Assembly (NCBI GenBank): GCA_018697195.1
Contig: CM031864.1
Location: 29,501,668 to 29,565,667, forward strand
Direction of reading: 5' to 3'
Length of the DNA stretch: 64,000 bases
From: Certhia americana
Taxonomy: Eukaryota; Chordata; Aves; Passeriformes; Certhiidae
Below, in pieces: positions 21,243-33,739 of this stretch (its first letter is position 1; every line of letters begins with the position of its first letter). The translations under genes and the position numbers were made by a program. Below the pieces are notes generated by a model. It was not told where the DNA came from, did no database searches, and was given only the letters and a program-made list of their open reading frames with translations.

Positions 21243-24200
21243 TGAAAAAGGAGAAAAAGAACTCACCGAGAGTTTGTGATTTCCTGGGACACCACTAAAA
21301 GTTTCTTATATAAGCTTCATGAAGAGCTGCCGTAAAAATCCTTTGTGCTGAACGATTATTGAATAGATTAATAAATGCTGTCCTGAGCAAACCTAGGAAC
21401 TCTGTTAGAACAAGAAACCACTAAGTACAGAGCCCAGGTAGAGATAACCCCTTTAGCAAGCCCATGGATGCATTTTTGGGGGTTCCAGACTAAGCGTGTG
21501 CAAGGTGAAGGTGCGGATCAGCGATGCAGCTCTTCCAAACCCACAGATGGGCATGTTCTTGCACAAGCACCTTTAATCCAGCAGTAGAAGGGTCAGGTTA
21601 TTCCCTGGCAGGCTCCTTTACAGTCCTGGATCTCTAGCCAGGCACAGACAGCAATTTTTGCCTAGAAATTTGCTGAGTCTCCATCAATATGCAGAGAGGA
21701 AAATGCATGTTTGGGAAGCTAAAGCATGCCAGGAAGTTACTCTTCAACCAGCCTGCTTCTTACAGTCCTTGCTTAGTTTGTTCCTGTTAATTTTTTCCAT
21801 GTTCTTTACAGCCTGATTCTGGATTTTTTACCTCTGTCTGGCTTTTGATGTAGTTAGAGCTTGGGCTTTTCTGGTGTTTCTTCTGAATTCCTCTTTCATG
21901 AGATGCTGGTTCACTGGGCCCAAAGATGTAGAGGATCCTGACAAACGTCAGGAAAATGTATGCTAGGATAATAGGATGGAGCTGGATAGAGTGAAACAAT
22001 TCCCTGCATCAGAGATCCTGAACCTTCTTTCAATTGCACTTTTAGGGTCCTGTGTGGATGCCCTTTCAAAATTCAGTGTACCCAACAGGCATTTCAGGTT
22101 TGTCACCGAAGTTCAGTGGGCCGAAGGGGGCCCAGCTTCCCCACAGGGAGTTAAAAGCTCAAACTTCAGCCAAATGTCAGTGAAATCCCTCTGGATTCAG
22201 CTCCTTCTTAGAAGAAGGATGTTTTTTCCCTGTTTTACATAGAAGAGTCTGAAGCTCTCAGAGGTTTGCAATGTTTATGGCAGTCCTAAAACAGAGTAGC
22301 CAGATGTCAGAAATCTCTATGGCCCATAAAAAAATCCAAATTTGACAGAATGTGATGTTAAACCCTTTGCAAAATATATTAAGCTCCCATTGTGACAACA
22401 ATGTGAACCATGAGTTCACATTTTTAGTGAATTTAACAGAAAATTCAAATTAAGAAATTACTCTAGAGTAGATCTAACTGGCAAATACATTACAGATCCT
22501 CATCTGTCCTGACAGACTCTTCACATTTAAGACACATAAAAGTGAGATGGCATAAATAAAAAGGACTTGGCATCTATGTATGTGTGTGTTGGGAATATGA
22601 ATGTAGGGCAGGCACAAAACACCAATTATGTAATTTTAATAGGAATCATATATTGCAAGGAAATGGGTGATTCAATTAGTTTTCTGCCTTCTCCTTGAGG
22701 ATTACAGCAGATTTTTTTTGTCTGTGTGTGCTGGAAGAAGTCATCAAGGCTGATGGGAAAGGCTTAGAATGCAGAGTTTAATGAAATCATGGGCTTGTAG
22801 ATGCAACATGTGAAAGAGAAAGCAGAAACCATTTAAATACCTCGGTATTAGGAGGAAAAGTCAAAATATATGGAAGTTGATAGAGCTAAGTGTGTTTGTC
22901 TGAGGACCAACAGAGCAAGACCTCTGAATTTTGTTGTTATTTTATACTAAAAAGGAAACATTGACAGATTGTTTTGTGTTATCAAAGTCAGAAGGGAATT
23001 TTGGGGCTGTGATGGGGAATTTGATAAGTGTGTGGACACTTTTGTCAGTTTGGGTGTGGGGTGTGCACGTGCTGGTTTTGTTACCCTGCACAGAATTCCT
23101 TCTCTGTCTCATCTCAGCCCAACAACAGCAGCCACAAGGCCCAGGGTCTTTGATCTCACCCACGAGGCATCATTTGCAGTGCTCTGCATTATTTATCACC
23201 ACTGAAGTATTTTCAATTAAACTGACAGAATAAATACTAACTTTGCCTGGCAGATAACAAAATTGTTGTTTGTTTCCCGAGGAAGCTGAAAGAAGCCAGA
23301 CGTGACTAGGCACGGGAATTTGCACTGCCTGTTTCCACATTTCCTAACAAGTGAGCACTGTGTGATACCACAGGTGGGAGGCAGGCTTGCTTCCTGGTGC
23401 TGACAGTTGTCACAGAGGTGAGGAACATCCAGGTGATCCCACAGAAGCCTCACAAAGGGTGGGAAGCTGGAGGTGATGGAAGATTTCTCACCACCTTCCA
23501 GTCTTAGGTGCATCCTGTGAGACCTTCAGTCCAATGAGAAACCCACATGGAACTGCAGGGCCAAGGAGAGGAGACCTAAAAACTTCCTACCAAAAGTGTG
23601 ATAGAATCAACCCATCAGCCCTGACCCTGCATCGTGGAGATGAATGTTGAGAATTCTTTTCCTCTGAGCACTCTGAGGAACCTCAAGGGAGGATAAGTGG
23701 GGATGAGAAAAACATAATTTTTATTGATGCTTTTGAGAAGGAGAAAGTGGAGATGCTTTGGGCTTTTTCTCCATGATCCCTCGGAGGAAGGACACTGCTG
23801 GCATTACACCATTCCTTGGTGGTTGTGATAAACCACAATTTCGAACTTTTAAAAACTGGCCATTCATCAGCTTTGCCCCACACAAACATGTTTGGCTGTG
23901 GGAATGTGGGTTCATGTCATTATGTATTCCAAGAGTTTTCCTTATAAAAACAGGGAGGTTTGTCTTCCCATGAGGGATGTGGAAGGGGTATGTGATTCCA
24001 TGCTTCCTGGGTCTAGGTGGGAGACAGACTTTATCTTGCGCAGCGAAGTAAGAAACATCTAAGCATTTAAATGCTGAAAAAAATACAGTAAAAATAGTGG
24101 AAATCTTTTGAGGTGTTTTGGGTTTTTTCCCACTTTGGGAAAGTTGGAATGGCAGTTCTTCCCCTGCAAGGTTTGCCATTCCAAGCACAATTTTGGGAGC

Positions 24201-24847
24201 TGAATTGGTCTCTCCTGACAGGGGAAGAGCCCATTTCTTCTGACAACAAAAAAAAAATTTCTTCTTTTTTAATATATATACACATATCTATGTATGTTTC
24301 TGTATTTATTGTTGTTGTCACTGTTTTTCAGCCCACGCCGTGGTTTCCACATCTCCCTCCTGCGGGGAATGGGCAGCCGTGGTTATGGAGTTGTCTTAAG
24401 CCAAGCAGCTCCAGCATCCCTGTGAAAGTTTTCCCGCCCCAAAGGCATCGGCAGCTCAGTTGGAGGGCTGGAGGGGAGGAATCTTCCTGTTAGCAGCTCC
24501 TTATTAAATTGTCGGGAATGGCTGGAGTTGGGGCTGAGTCGAGCCACGCTGTTCCAGGCAGAGACTAATGAGGACTAACCCAGATTGTTTTCCATGTCTC
24601 CAGCAGAAGAAAGCATGGCTTGTGTGGCTGATGGAGCCAGCCCTTCTGGAATATGAATAAGAGCTTCCACTTAATGCACATCCTTGGACTGCCTTGGTAA
24701 GTACACTTGATAAGCCCTCTGAAACTAAATAGGCAAGTTTTATATTTACGTACATGTGGAAATACAGAAATATTTCTGGTTTTACATACATGTGTTCGTT
24801 AATATGCTTAAATTCAGAGATTCCTTCCAGTACTTCCACCTTCCAGT
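21243..24847. other. Non-coding, mostly A/T-rich
   Basis: No repeat was recognised. A 155-codon minus frame at 23721-24188 has no domain. It may be an intron of the zinc-finger gene or spacer. Confidence 0.45.
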
Positions 24848-25162
24848 ACTTGAAGGGATTTTACAGAAAAGAGGGAGAGCAACATTTCCACAGACAGAAC
24901 AAAGGGAGAGATTCTTAAACTAAAAGAAGAGAGATTTTGATTAGTTATTAGACCGAAATTCTTTACTGGGAAGGTGTTGAGGACCTGGCACAGGTTACCC
25001 AGAAAAGCTGTGTCTGTCCCATCCCTGGAAGTGTTCAAGGCCAGGCTGGATGGGGCTTGGAGTAACCTGGGATGGTGGAAGGTGTCCTGCCCATGGCAGG
25101 GGTTAAAATGAAATGGACACTAAGGTCCCTGCCAACCCAAACCATTCTGGCATTCTGTGATT
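24848..25162 (+). mobile_element. CR1 LINE 3' fragment upstream of the zinc-finger exon
   Basis: It includes ATTCTTTACTGGGAAGGTG, CACAGGTTACCCAGAAAAGC, CCCATCCCTGGAAGTGTTCA, AGGCCAGGCTGGATGGGG and AACCCAAACCATTCTGGCAT. It ends near ATTCTGTGA, one octamer. If the acceptor at 25431 is real, it lies in an intron. Confidence 0.9.
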
Positions 25163-25410
25163 TCTCAACTTGAGGAAAATTTAAAACTGGAATTATCAGG
25201 TTTTATTTGGTAGAGAATGCTGGCTGATCATAGAGGATTTAACTTTGTTGAATATTGTCTGTGTTTTGTGTGCTGAATGTGTATTTTCTACATATCTAAT
25301 AGTAGATGATTCTCTTTCTCCTACTGCATATCTAATAGTCTGTCCCATTCTTTGAATCAGAAAAATACCTTCACTGCTCTGAATTTATAATATCAGAAGA
25401 ATCATTTGTG

Positions 25411-25528
25411 TAACAGGTGTTTTATTTTGTAGGGAGGACTGTCAGGAGAATAAGGTGGACTTACCACGAAGAACACAAAGCTGTGGGTGTTGGTGAGCTG
25501 CAGATGACTGCAGTGTTTGCCTCAGAGA
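25411..25528 (+). promoter_or_regulatory. Putative 3' splice site and 5' UTR part of the zinc-finger exon
   Basis: A T-rich tract (25419-25430) ends in AG at 25431-25432, a plausible splice acceptor about 97 bases before the zinc-finger ATG. The exon would then begin at 25433. The segment up to 25528 contains an in-frame TGA at 25505, so it is most simply read as 5' UTR. Whether transcripts use this site cannot be seen from the sequence. Confidence 0.45.
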
Positions 25529-26671
25529 ATGGATGTTAGTGAGAATAACATATGTGACACAGGGGGGAAGCATTCAAATTCTAGCAGAAAAGCCACGAAG
25601 CAGGTGGGCCACAGCTGTAGCCTGCAAAAGGAGATGGACATGAATTACTCCTGCAGTCCTCCTGGAAACTCTGTTGGACCCCCAGGAAAGCAGGAGCTTC
25701 CTGTAGACCTGCAGTGTGGAGACAAAGAAACCTGTGACAGCGACTGCCAGAAAGGAGGTGAGAGTCCAGCTGGGGAGTTTGCCCCCTCCAGCAGCAGCTT
25801 CCACCTGCAGAGAGAAGATGAGGATTTAGATCACTGTTCCTCTGGGTGCCCCAGGAAACCACAGACGGTAACAGAACTCCGTGAGGACAATGGAAGCATT
25901 GCTCTTGGAGATGTGTTTGGCAAGCCTGTCCCCAAAGACGCTCTTCCCTATCGAAGCAAGAAGTGTGGGTCCTCTTTCCATGGCATGCGCGAGCTGCAGG
26001 AGCACAGGGGAGCTCAGCTGCTGGAAAACTCCTACCACTGTCCCATCTGCACCAAAGCCTTCTCCCGCGCAGCCAACCTGCGCATGCACAAGCTCATCCA
26101 TTGCAGTGAGAGGCCACACAAGTGCCCGGAGTGTGACAAGGGCTTCATCCGTACAGCCGATGTCTGGAGGCACCTGCACAACGTGCACAAGATCCAGCGC
26201 TCCATGGTGATCCTGGCGAACGGCATGGCCAGGAACCCCTGGTCCGTGGTGCCCCGCAGCCAGCACAATGTTGAGTGCGCAGATCAGGCTTGTCCTGGAA
26301 ACCCAAAGTCTCAGGAAGACGACTTCAAACCTTACGCCTGTCCGACGTGCGGCAAAGGCTTTGAGAAGGCCAACCTGCTGTCCAAGCACAAGGTGATCCA
26401 CCGGGAGGACAAGCCTTACAAGTGTCAGGAGTGTGGCCTGGCGTTTGTGCAGCTGCTCAGGCTCAAGAGACACCAGCAGACTCACGCCGGGGCACGGCCC
26501 TTCTCTTGTGAGGAGTGTGGAGGGACCTTCACCCGACTGGCATCGCTCCAGCGCCATCACCGCATCCACAGCGGAGAGAAGCCCTACTCCTGTCATTTCT
26601 GTGGGCATTCCTTCACTGAGTCAGGGACCCTGCGGAGGCACGAGCACACACACAAGTTGGACAAACCTTAA
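25529..26671 (+). CDS. C2H2 zinc-finger protein, probable DNA-binding regulator
   Basis: This frame encodes 380 residues and ends in TAA. The ATG at 25529 is the first Met after an in-frame TGA at 25505 and has a good Kozak context (A at -3, G at +4). Residues 1-140 are Ser/Cys-rich and acidic, with no KRAB, BTB or SCAN domain that I can recognise. Complete C2H2 fingers lie at about 169-191, 197-220, 269-291, 297-319, 325-347 and 353-375; for example C171/C174/H187/H191 and C355/C358/H371/H375. A degenerate finger at 141-164 keeps C146 and H159 but lacks the other two ligands. Linkers resemble TGEKP (SGEKPYS, REDKPYK). A 48-residue spacer (221-268) splits the array into two and four fingers. 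Fingers of this type usually bind DNA in the nucleus, so a transcription-factor role is inferred from the family. The orthologue is not recognised, and upstream non-coding exons are likely. Confidence 0.9.
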   Translation: MDVSENNICDTGGKHSNSSRKATKQVGHSCSLQKEMDMNYSCSPPGNSVGPPGKQELPVDLQCGDKETCDSDCQKGGESPAGEFAPSSSSFHLQREDEDLDHCSSGCPRKPQTVTELREDNGSIALGDVFGKPVPKDALPYRSKKCGSSFHGMRELQEHRGAQLLENSYHCPICTKAFSRAANLRMHKLIHCSERPHKCPECDKGFIRTADVWRHLHNVHKIQRSMVILANGMARNPWSVVPRSQHNVECADQACPGNPKSQEDDFKPYACPTCGKGFEKANLLSKHKVIHREDKPYKCQECGLAFVQLLRLKRHQQTHAGARPFSCEECGGTFTRLASLQRHHRIHSGEKPYSCHFCGHSFTESGTLRRHEHTHKLDKP

Positions 26672-28136
26672 TGTGAGGTCTCTGTGGTTGCTTTGTACCT
26701 GAACGAGGTCTGCTCAGTTGGGCTGGAAAAGCACCCCGTGCTGTGTGCTCTGCCCAGTCCAGACCTAGTGCCCAACAGTGGCTGACAGGGAATGCTGCAT
26801 CACAGGGAGCTCTGGAATTTGTACTGGGAAAAATTGCACTGCCTGGCTTTAAGCTTCTTTGTTTGAGAAAATAACCTAATTACCCCTGAGTAATGAAATG
26901 GGAGACTTGAGGAGACTGACACAACTCACATGTGCTTGTGCTGTCTCTGCTGGACTGGCGATGCACCCGCTTTGAGCTTTGTGCAGGATGTGCAAGCAGA
27001 GGCTGTGAGAATTCACTGGATAAACCGGCCCTGCCCTCCTGAGTGTTATGCACTCAAGCCCTGCACTCTTGAGAGCGTGCCCTCTTTGACACTGGGTTCA
27101 GAGATCTGTTAACTCGCTAAGTTAGAACAGTCCAGAGTTGTCTCTCTATCCCTTCTTTCCTTGTATTTTGCTGAGTTTTTTCTTTCGGTTCCATTTCTTT
27201 TTATTTGGAAGGGGAAGTATCATGTTGGTTATTAAAAAAAACCCCCCAAAATTCCATTTACAAACCAGTTCCTTAATCAACACACCAGTTTCCAGCTGTA
27301 TTTCAGAATGTTTCTAGCTGAGGGAGTACCAATACTTTATGCACTTTTGAGTGATGGGTTGAATGTCTGTTAATAATGGGGAAAGCTTTATTTTGCCTGT
27401 GGTGGTGCATGCTCTTGGGGTGACATTTGTGTCTCTGCTGGAACCATGCACACTAAATCTAACCAGCTGAGTATTGTGGAAGGAAATGTTTGTGTTGTTG
27501 AGGAGGAAATGTTTGTTTTGTGTTGAGGATGCAAAATTCAAAGAGCAAAAGACCAAATTTAAGCCACCTCTGCTATTCATTGCACAGCAACCTTCTTCCT
27601 TTAAATGTTTTCACACATAGGGGAGCTTGCCATAACAAAAACATGTTCTGTGGTGTGTCCCATGTACTGCCCAAAGTGTCTGTTAGATTCTTCACTTTCA
27701 TTTACATTGGTTAGCAAAGAAAAATTTCCTTAGGAATGAGCCTGGCAGACTTGGGCAGGTGCTGACAAATCCTCCAAGGCTGTGACTTCCAAGAGATGTG
27801 TAACACCTCAGTGTCAGCAGTGGGCCTTTAACTTTGAAATTTAATGATGACTTTAAACCTGCTGTTATTTCTACTGTGGTAGAAGCATCCAGGTTGTCCT
27901 GAAGTTGCAGCTTGAATTTCTTTTCCAGGTCAGAAGGTTTTGCTTCTTTGCTTCCTTTTTCCTTACCAGCTGCCATAATTTCATTCATTTCTCTTTAGGG
28001 ATTTTTGCCCTTTCAGTGAAAATTCTGCAGCAGAGTGAAGGTAAAGTTCCAGGGGAATGTACCTTTGCATTTCTTACCAGGTTGTTTAATATAAAGTACT
28101 GATTGTGCCATTTGTTTCCATATTTCATAGAATAAA
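26672..28136 (+). other. Probable 3' UTR and downstream flank of the zinc-finger gene
   Basis: No repeat was recognised in this unit-length stretch after the TAA. It becomes A/T-rich, as avian zinc-finger 3' UTRs often do. Candidate poly(A) signals are ATTAAA at 27231-27236, next to an A/C run, and AATAAA at 28131-28136. The true cleavage site is unknown. A 96-codon Lys-rich frame lies antisense at 27698-27988 and is treated as uncertain. Confidence 0.4.
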
Positions 28137-30784
28137 AAGGGATGTTGGCAGCTCAGCCCCTCCCACCTGTGCAGCAGCTGAGCAGGTGTGACAGCCTGGG
28201 TCCTGTTGTGTTTGATGTCAGGTCCTTGGCTCGGATCAAAATGAACCACTGTTCACAGCAAAACTTTAGCTTGATTATAAATTGGAGACTAATTGGTGTC
28301 GCTGATAGATCATTTCCATTTCACTCCTCAAAGAAATCTCCAGATAAGGGAACCGATGTGCATCCTGTCCCGAGGGATGTGTTCTGTGGTCTGGGTGTGT
28401 TTCCAATTCTGGGATGGCTGGGCCCTGACTGAGACTTCTCCAAACTCCCCTGTGCAGGAGGCTCCAGTTTGGTTTTAGGTTTGCAGAGGACCTTTGATGG
28501 GGCCCCTTAGCAACAGCTGAGTCTTATCTGAAGGCAGTGCAGCCTCTCAGAGAAGAAAGATCTTTGCATGAAAAGAATCCTAGCTGTCTGTGAGTGAGTG
28601 ATCTGCGGAGGAAGGTCACCAGTGATGCTCTGTGGGGACCCTGCTGTTCAGTACCATCTGAGGTGACTTGAAGAGAGGACAGACAGCAAGGTGACAAAGC
28701 TGTTCCAGAGGATATCATGCATTAAGTTTCCACACTCGTTTTCTAATCCCATTTTGAAGTTATCGGCTACAATCTCCCCTGTTCATCATCCTGCTTTTCC
28801 TTTGGGTATGGGATGCCACTGCTGTTGGGTGGCTTAATATCCATTTAAACTGCACCACATATGCATACCTTTATGTTGTGTGACAGTTCTGCTTAGGCAG
28901 TTATGGTAATTGGGAAAATCCACTTATTCTGCTTTTTGGTGCTAGCAGTCAGTGGAATTTGTAGCTCTGGCATAATGGTGGCAGTATTTTCAGCAAAGTT
29001 CTGTTATATGGGAAGAGTAAATGGTTGGTGAAATGAAAAGTACCAGGTTTAACTAAATGGTTATTAAAAAGACACTTGTCTGGAAGGTTGACTTGCATGT
29101 AAAGTGCTTGGATGAGTGAAAGGAGTAATGAAAATGTGTGATGGCTTCCGGGAAAAGTGTGTAGAACTCTCCTTAAAGAAACTTCCACTAACTCCTGTGC
29201 AAGGAACAGGAAACCCCTTGGAGCTTAATTTAACCCAGAGATCAGCACTTCAGCACTTTACATTTATCCCATGAAGGTTTGGAAGTCTCTCCTGGGCCCT
29301 GACCCTCTCACAGTGTCAGTCAGAGTGGGTGAGAGCCTAAAACAGACTCAGCCAGTCATGACATGTAGCTGACATGGGGCAAATAGACCTCTGCAGTATA
29401 AGGGAGGGTTTGAAGTGTCTTCTTTCAGCAGAAATGGTTTTTTAAATTTTTTTTTTTTTCTGTCCAGAGTGGCCAGAATATCTGTTAGCCCCTCAGATTT
29501 AGATCTGTGGAGGCCATGGAAGAAAAAGTTCTTTTGTCACTGTGTTCATTGCTCGGGCATTACAGGAAGCCCTTGGACATGAGCACAGAGCTGGAGCCCT
29601 GAGCATGGCTGAGGATCCTGATTTAATCACTGGACAGTGGAACATAGAAATACCCTTTGCTTTTTGCTAATATTCCTATTGCTTCCCTACATGGCTGCTG
29701 CCCAACTCATTTCCATCACAGGAAAGTGTTCTCAAGACTAAGAAGGTAGAATAGCTCCAGCCCTGAAGATTCGAGGCCCTCACTGACCTGGAATCACCAG
29801 CCAGTCCTTGGCAGCTGTGGTACTATTCCCTTACTTTGTTAACAAGAGTGTTGATGGCGAATTTGTTAACCTTTGCTACCAAAGGTCTTGATGGTAGATC
29901 TGTCCATAAATGATTAGCGCTGATACAGCACCTTGAAGAAAGGAAAAGCTGCTGCTGTCCAATCTGTGCCCCCTGCACACCATCCTCCTCCTCTGACACA
30001 GTTTGCCTTCTCCTGGCATGAAGAAGTCTGAGGCAGGAGCCGCCCATGTAAACAGGGAGCACCAAGCAATCCATCATTTGTCAGTTAACCCCAGCAAAGA
30101 GCATTGATATCTCTGGAGGAGGCAGCTTTTATTTCAAGTGAGGCTTCACCTGCCTCTGGCAAACGTTGTGGAGTTTCTGCTGGCACCAGGAGCTCCCACT
30201 GCACTTTTCCTCCTTCCAGACTGCAACTGAGCAGGGGCTGAACTCTCACCAACAGAATAGCTGATGAAAAGCATTTTTTTTAGGAGAACAATCTGGAAAT
30301 AGAAAGGAGAATGTTGTCTGGTTTTAGGTGATTTCAGATGTCTCTGATGCTTTGAGCAGTAAAATTGTGGGCCTGTGCAAGGTCAGAGCCATCTTCAAAA
30401 AGGCAGGCCTGGAATGGGAGCAAGCCCTTGAACCAGCTAATGCAGGTCTCTGCACCAGAGTGCAGCCCACTTGTAAATTCCTTGTAGGTTGTGCTGCTGA
30501 ACCGCCCCCTGCTCTGTGGGAATGTTGTTTTCCACAGGAGAGTGTGCTCAATGTGCTCCTGAAATTCATGGAATAGCTTTCTTGTTTATCTGCTTGAAGA
30601 AATCATCAGAGCCATCAATTCCTTTTCCCATTAAGGGATCTATTGGAATTGTTGCTCCAGTGCTTTCCACCTGAAAGCAGGAGCAGTGATTTGTTCTGAT
30701 TCTCTTCAAGCTTCCAGCACACATCCTGTTGGCTGCAAGGGATTCTTAGGGAATGGCTCAGTGACTTCCATGGTTTCTGGCCTT
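28137..30784. other. Non-coding downstream of the zinc-finger gene
   Basis: A T run is at 29448-29460. No gene or repeat is recognised. Confidence 0.45.
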
Positions 30785-30885
30785 GGATGTCTCCAAGGAT
30801 GAAACATCCTGTCTGGACAACCTGTGCCAGCATTTCACCACCCTCATTGTAAAAACCATTTTCCTTACAGCTAATATCTGGGAAA
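30785..30885 (-). mobile_element. CR1 LINE fragment
   Basis: GACAACCTGTGCCAGCATTT, CACCACCCTCATTGTAAAAA and TTCCTTACAGCTAATATCTG are the inverted CR1 block that precedes the 3' end. The terminal part is missing. Confidence 0.7.
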
Positions 30886-33186
30886 AGCAGGGCACTGACA
30901 GCCCACTGCCTCAGCTACTGGAACCAAATCCAGAGGACTGGTGGTGTTTTCCACCTGGTGCAGTCTTTTAGACTGTCCATGGCATTCATGACTAAAAAGG
31001 GAGTATTTCTTTCAAATTTAGTCCCTTGAAATGTAACAGCAGCTCTAAAATAGCTACAGCACAGGGGACTTCATGGAAACACAAATAATATCATCAGGTT
31101 TACCTACATAATTTCCTTCTCTGTTTGCAGACTGTGATACAGCATCCAGCTTGTAATGATCACACAGTGATCACTGCAAGAGTGAAAAATACAGCTGGGT
31201 TCCCCCACCCTTGGCAGCTACAATACTGTAACAATAAAAGCACATTTGTTACATTTCTGTGTTATCAGTCATAGATATATTCACATGCCTTCAACAGTAC
31301 TGTGTGGCCAGGTGGTCAGAGACTGGGGCTCAACTCTTCAGCAGGTTTTGACCACTGTGAAGGGCAGAATAAGAAATGCAGAAGAAACATCTCAAAACTG
31401 TGGGACATCCTCCTCAAGTGCAGGGAGCAGTGCCAGCAGCAGTGTCCTTGTAAAGGTCTGCGCCACCAAAGCACAAGGGGAAATCCCTCCCTCTGCTCCA
31501 TCCCCAAACTGGAAGCAGGTGCCTGGAAAGACCTTTCAAGCCAGTGCAATAAACCAGAAAATGAAGCTCTCAGCCCTTCAGGGGAATCACTTGAGCAGGG
31601 AAATCTTTCTGGCAAAACGGTTTTGGTCATCAAGTGAGGCTGGATAAATCAGTTACCAAGCACTAAATCACTCTGGTTGTTCGGAAAATGCCTGGGTTCT
31701 GGCATTTGTGGATGCAGCAATAACTCACAACTAATTACAAGAAAGAAAGGAAAAAAAAAAAGCCAAAACTGCTTCTAACTCTCTTATTCTTTGCAGCAGA
31801 CAGGTGAAAGAGTATTCTGGAAGCAGTAGCTCTTAATTATTTCACAACTGCACATCTTGTGCTGGAAGGTAGAAATGCCAGTATCATTATCTTTTAATTC
31901 CCTCAGCTCTAAGGTACCTGAATGAAGCCATTTTTGCCAACTCTTCCTGGCCTCCAAAAGCAGCTGATTTCTGGAAAGCTCTCAGTTTGAAAAATTTCGG
32001 GCTCTGTAGAGAGGAGAGTGAGGGGCGCAAATATTTTTGAAATGACTGCAGTTCCCTCATGGGGTGTGGTCTGTGTTTGTGTGGGTTGTGTGTTTTACAG
32101 GGCTCATCTTTCATTTCAGCTCTCTTACGGCTGGCAGAACAGGAGACATTCGGCTGTAGTTCGTGTGCATTTGAGGCTCTTCAGGCTCCCCAGGCTCCTC
32201 ACCTGCATGAAGTCAGGGGGCCTCTGAGGCTCCTGCACTCCCAGAGCCATTGCTGCTGGACTGTAAAGCAGGACGGGATATCAGGTGTGAGGAGCAGAAC
32301 GGCTGGACAGCTTTTTCTTAACGAAGACGGATCTGTCTTTGTTCACATTGATTCATGCTTCAATCTGACCCCCATTTTCCTTCTCATGGCTACAAGATTC
32401 ATTTGAAAGCACAGATTTTTATTTTCTGCACTCGGTGAATGCTTTTCCTGGTCTTTGAGAACAACCAGGAAAAACGGTGCAGATGTTATGAATGACAGAG
32501 GTGCTGGGGCTCTGCCAGCTCTCAGATCTAGTGGCTGTTTCTCCTGGTGGCAGAGCAGCTCCCATTTGCAATGCAGGCCAAGCATTCCTCCCCTCAGAGA
32601 CCCTACAAAATGACCTCTGCACCAGTGAAGTTCTCCAGCAGAATTAGGCACAAAAGAATCAAACAAATGCCTTGTCCCTGCATCCCTCCCGGCCCAGGCA
32701 GCGCCTTTCTCCTCTGCCCCACACTGCAACACCCCAGCAACCAAAAGGCTTTGGCCTTCAGGTTTCCCCCCAAACCAAGGACTACAGAGCAATGAAAAGA
32801 ACAAGCCCTTCTGATTTATTCATTCTCTCCTTTTATTTCAACGGAAACAACTTATCTAACCTGTTCTAAATTAGCAACAGCTACAAGGGCCTAAAGAATG
32901 AAGAAACATACTGCAGAGGAGAAGGCCTTCATCCTCTAATCACAACTTCTAGCAAGGAGCACTACTAATTTCACCCCCTAATTTCACCTACAGAATTAAC
33001 TGCATTAACATTCCTATTTTTTCTCATCATCTTCCCAGTAGGCCAGGGCACGCATGGGAGGGCTGTGAGGCACTCATTTCTTCCTCCACACTCCAGCTCA
33101 GCTATCTTCTGGCCATGCTGTGGACAGCCCTGGCCACGGTGCAGACAGTCCTGGGTTCCTTGGAGCTGGACTCCTCCTCGGTTGTC
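30886..33186. other. Non-coding left flank of the tandem-repeat block
   Basis: Frames of 111-153 codons (31246-31647, 32343-32804) have no known domain. Nothing else is recognised. Confidence 0.45.
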
Positions 33187-33600
33187 TCGGGTTTATAAAA
33201 AATATTTTTGTGTGTTTTTCTCTGCCGGCTCTTTTCCGTGACCCGAAATGCAGTTTTTTCCTCAGCCCCAAGATCGAAGGAAGGCCGTGGTCGTCTCTCC
33301 TGATGTTACGTTTTCGTATCTTGCTATTCTTTCTTATCAATACTTTCTGTTTCTGACCTCAGACAAAGCTCTTCATGATCTCTCTCGGATTGTAAAGAAA
33401 TTATTATTTTTTTTTGTTTTTCTGTGCCGACCGCTATATTTACCTTCTCCGAGAATGCACCCAGTTTTTTTGTTTTCCACCAGCGAGCTCATGAAGAAAG
33501 CTGTGAGGCTTTTTTTTTTTCTTTGTTTTTCCTCTTATTTATTTTCTCATCATTACATTGCTGTTCCTGACCTGCAGAGCTCTTCCCTCGCAGGTCAGTT
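33187..33600. repeat. Tandem pair of a ~200-bp unit, T-rich
   Basis: Two diverged copies start at about 33187 and 33385. Each runs CTCGG, a T/A-rich tract, then a TTTTTCTSTGCCG element (33214 and 33416), then GARGAAAGC/GAAGGAAGGC, then a T-rich stretch ending CTGACCT(S)AGA with AGCTCTTC. A third copy seems to begin near 33588 and then loses similarity. The unit is unrecognised. Confidence 0.6.
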
Positions 33601-33739
33601 TCAACGGCACAAAATGCAATATGCTTCAAGCTCAACTACGAAATGCTGATACTAAAATGCTCCCTCCCAAGTGCAAAAAGCTTAATCTCTAATACCTAAT
33701 GCCTATGTCCAATGTGAAATGTTCCCACCTCAGGGTGCT

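Noticed and set aside
25517..25528. Four-codon upstream extension of the zinc-finger frame
   Set aside because: It would start with TTG. The ATG at 25529 is the first Met after the in-frame stop and has a good context.
25826..26608. 260-codon minus-strand frame
   Set aside because: It is the antisense shadow of the zinc-finger coding sequence and shows no domain of its own.
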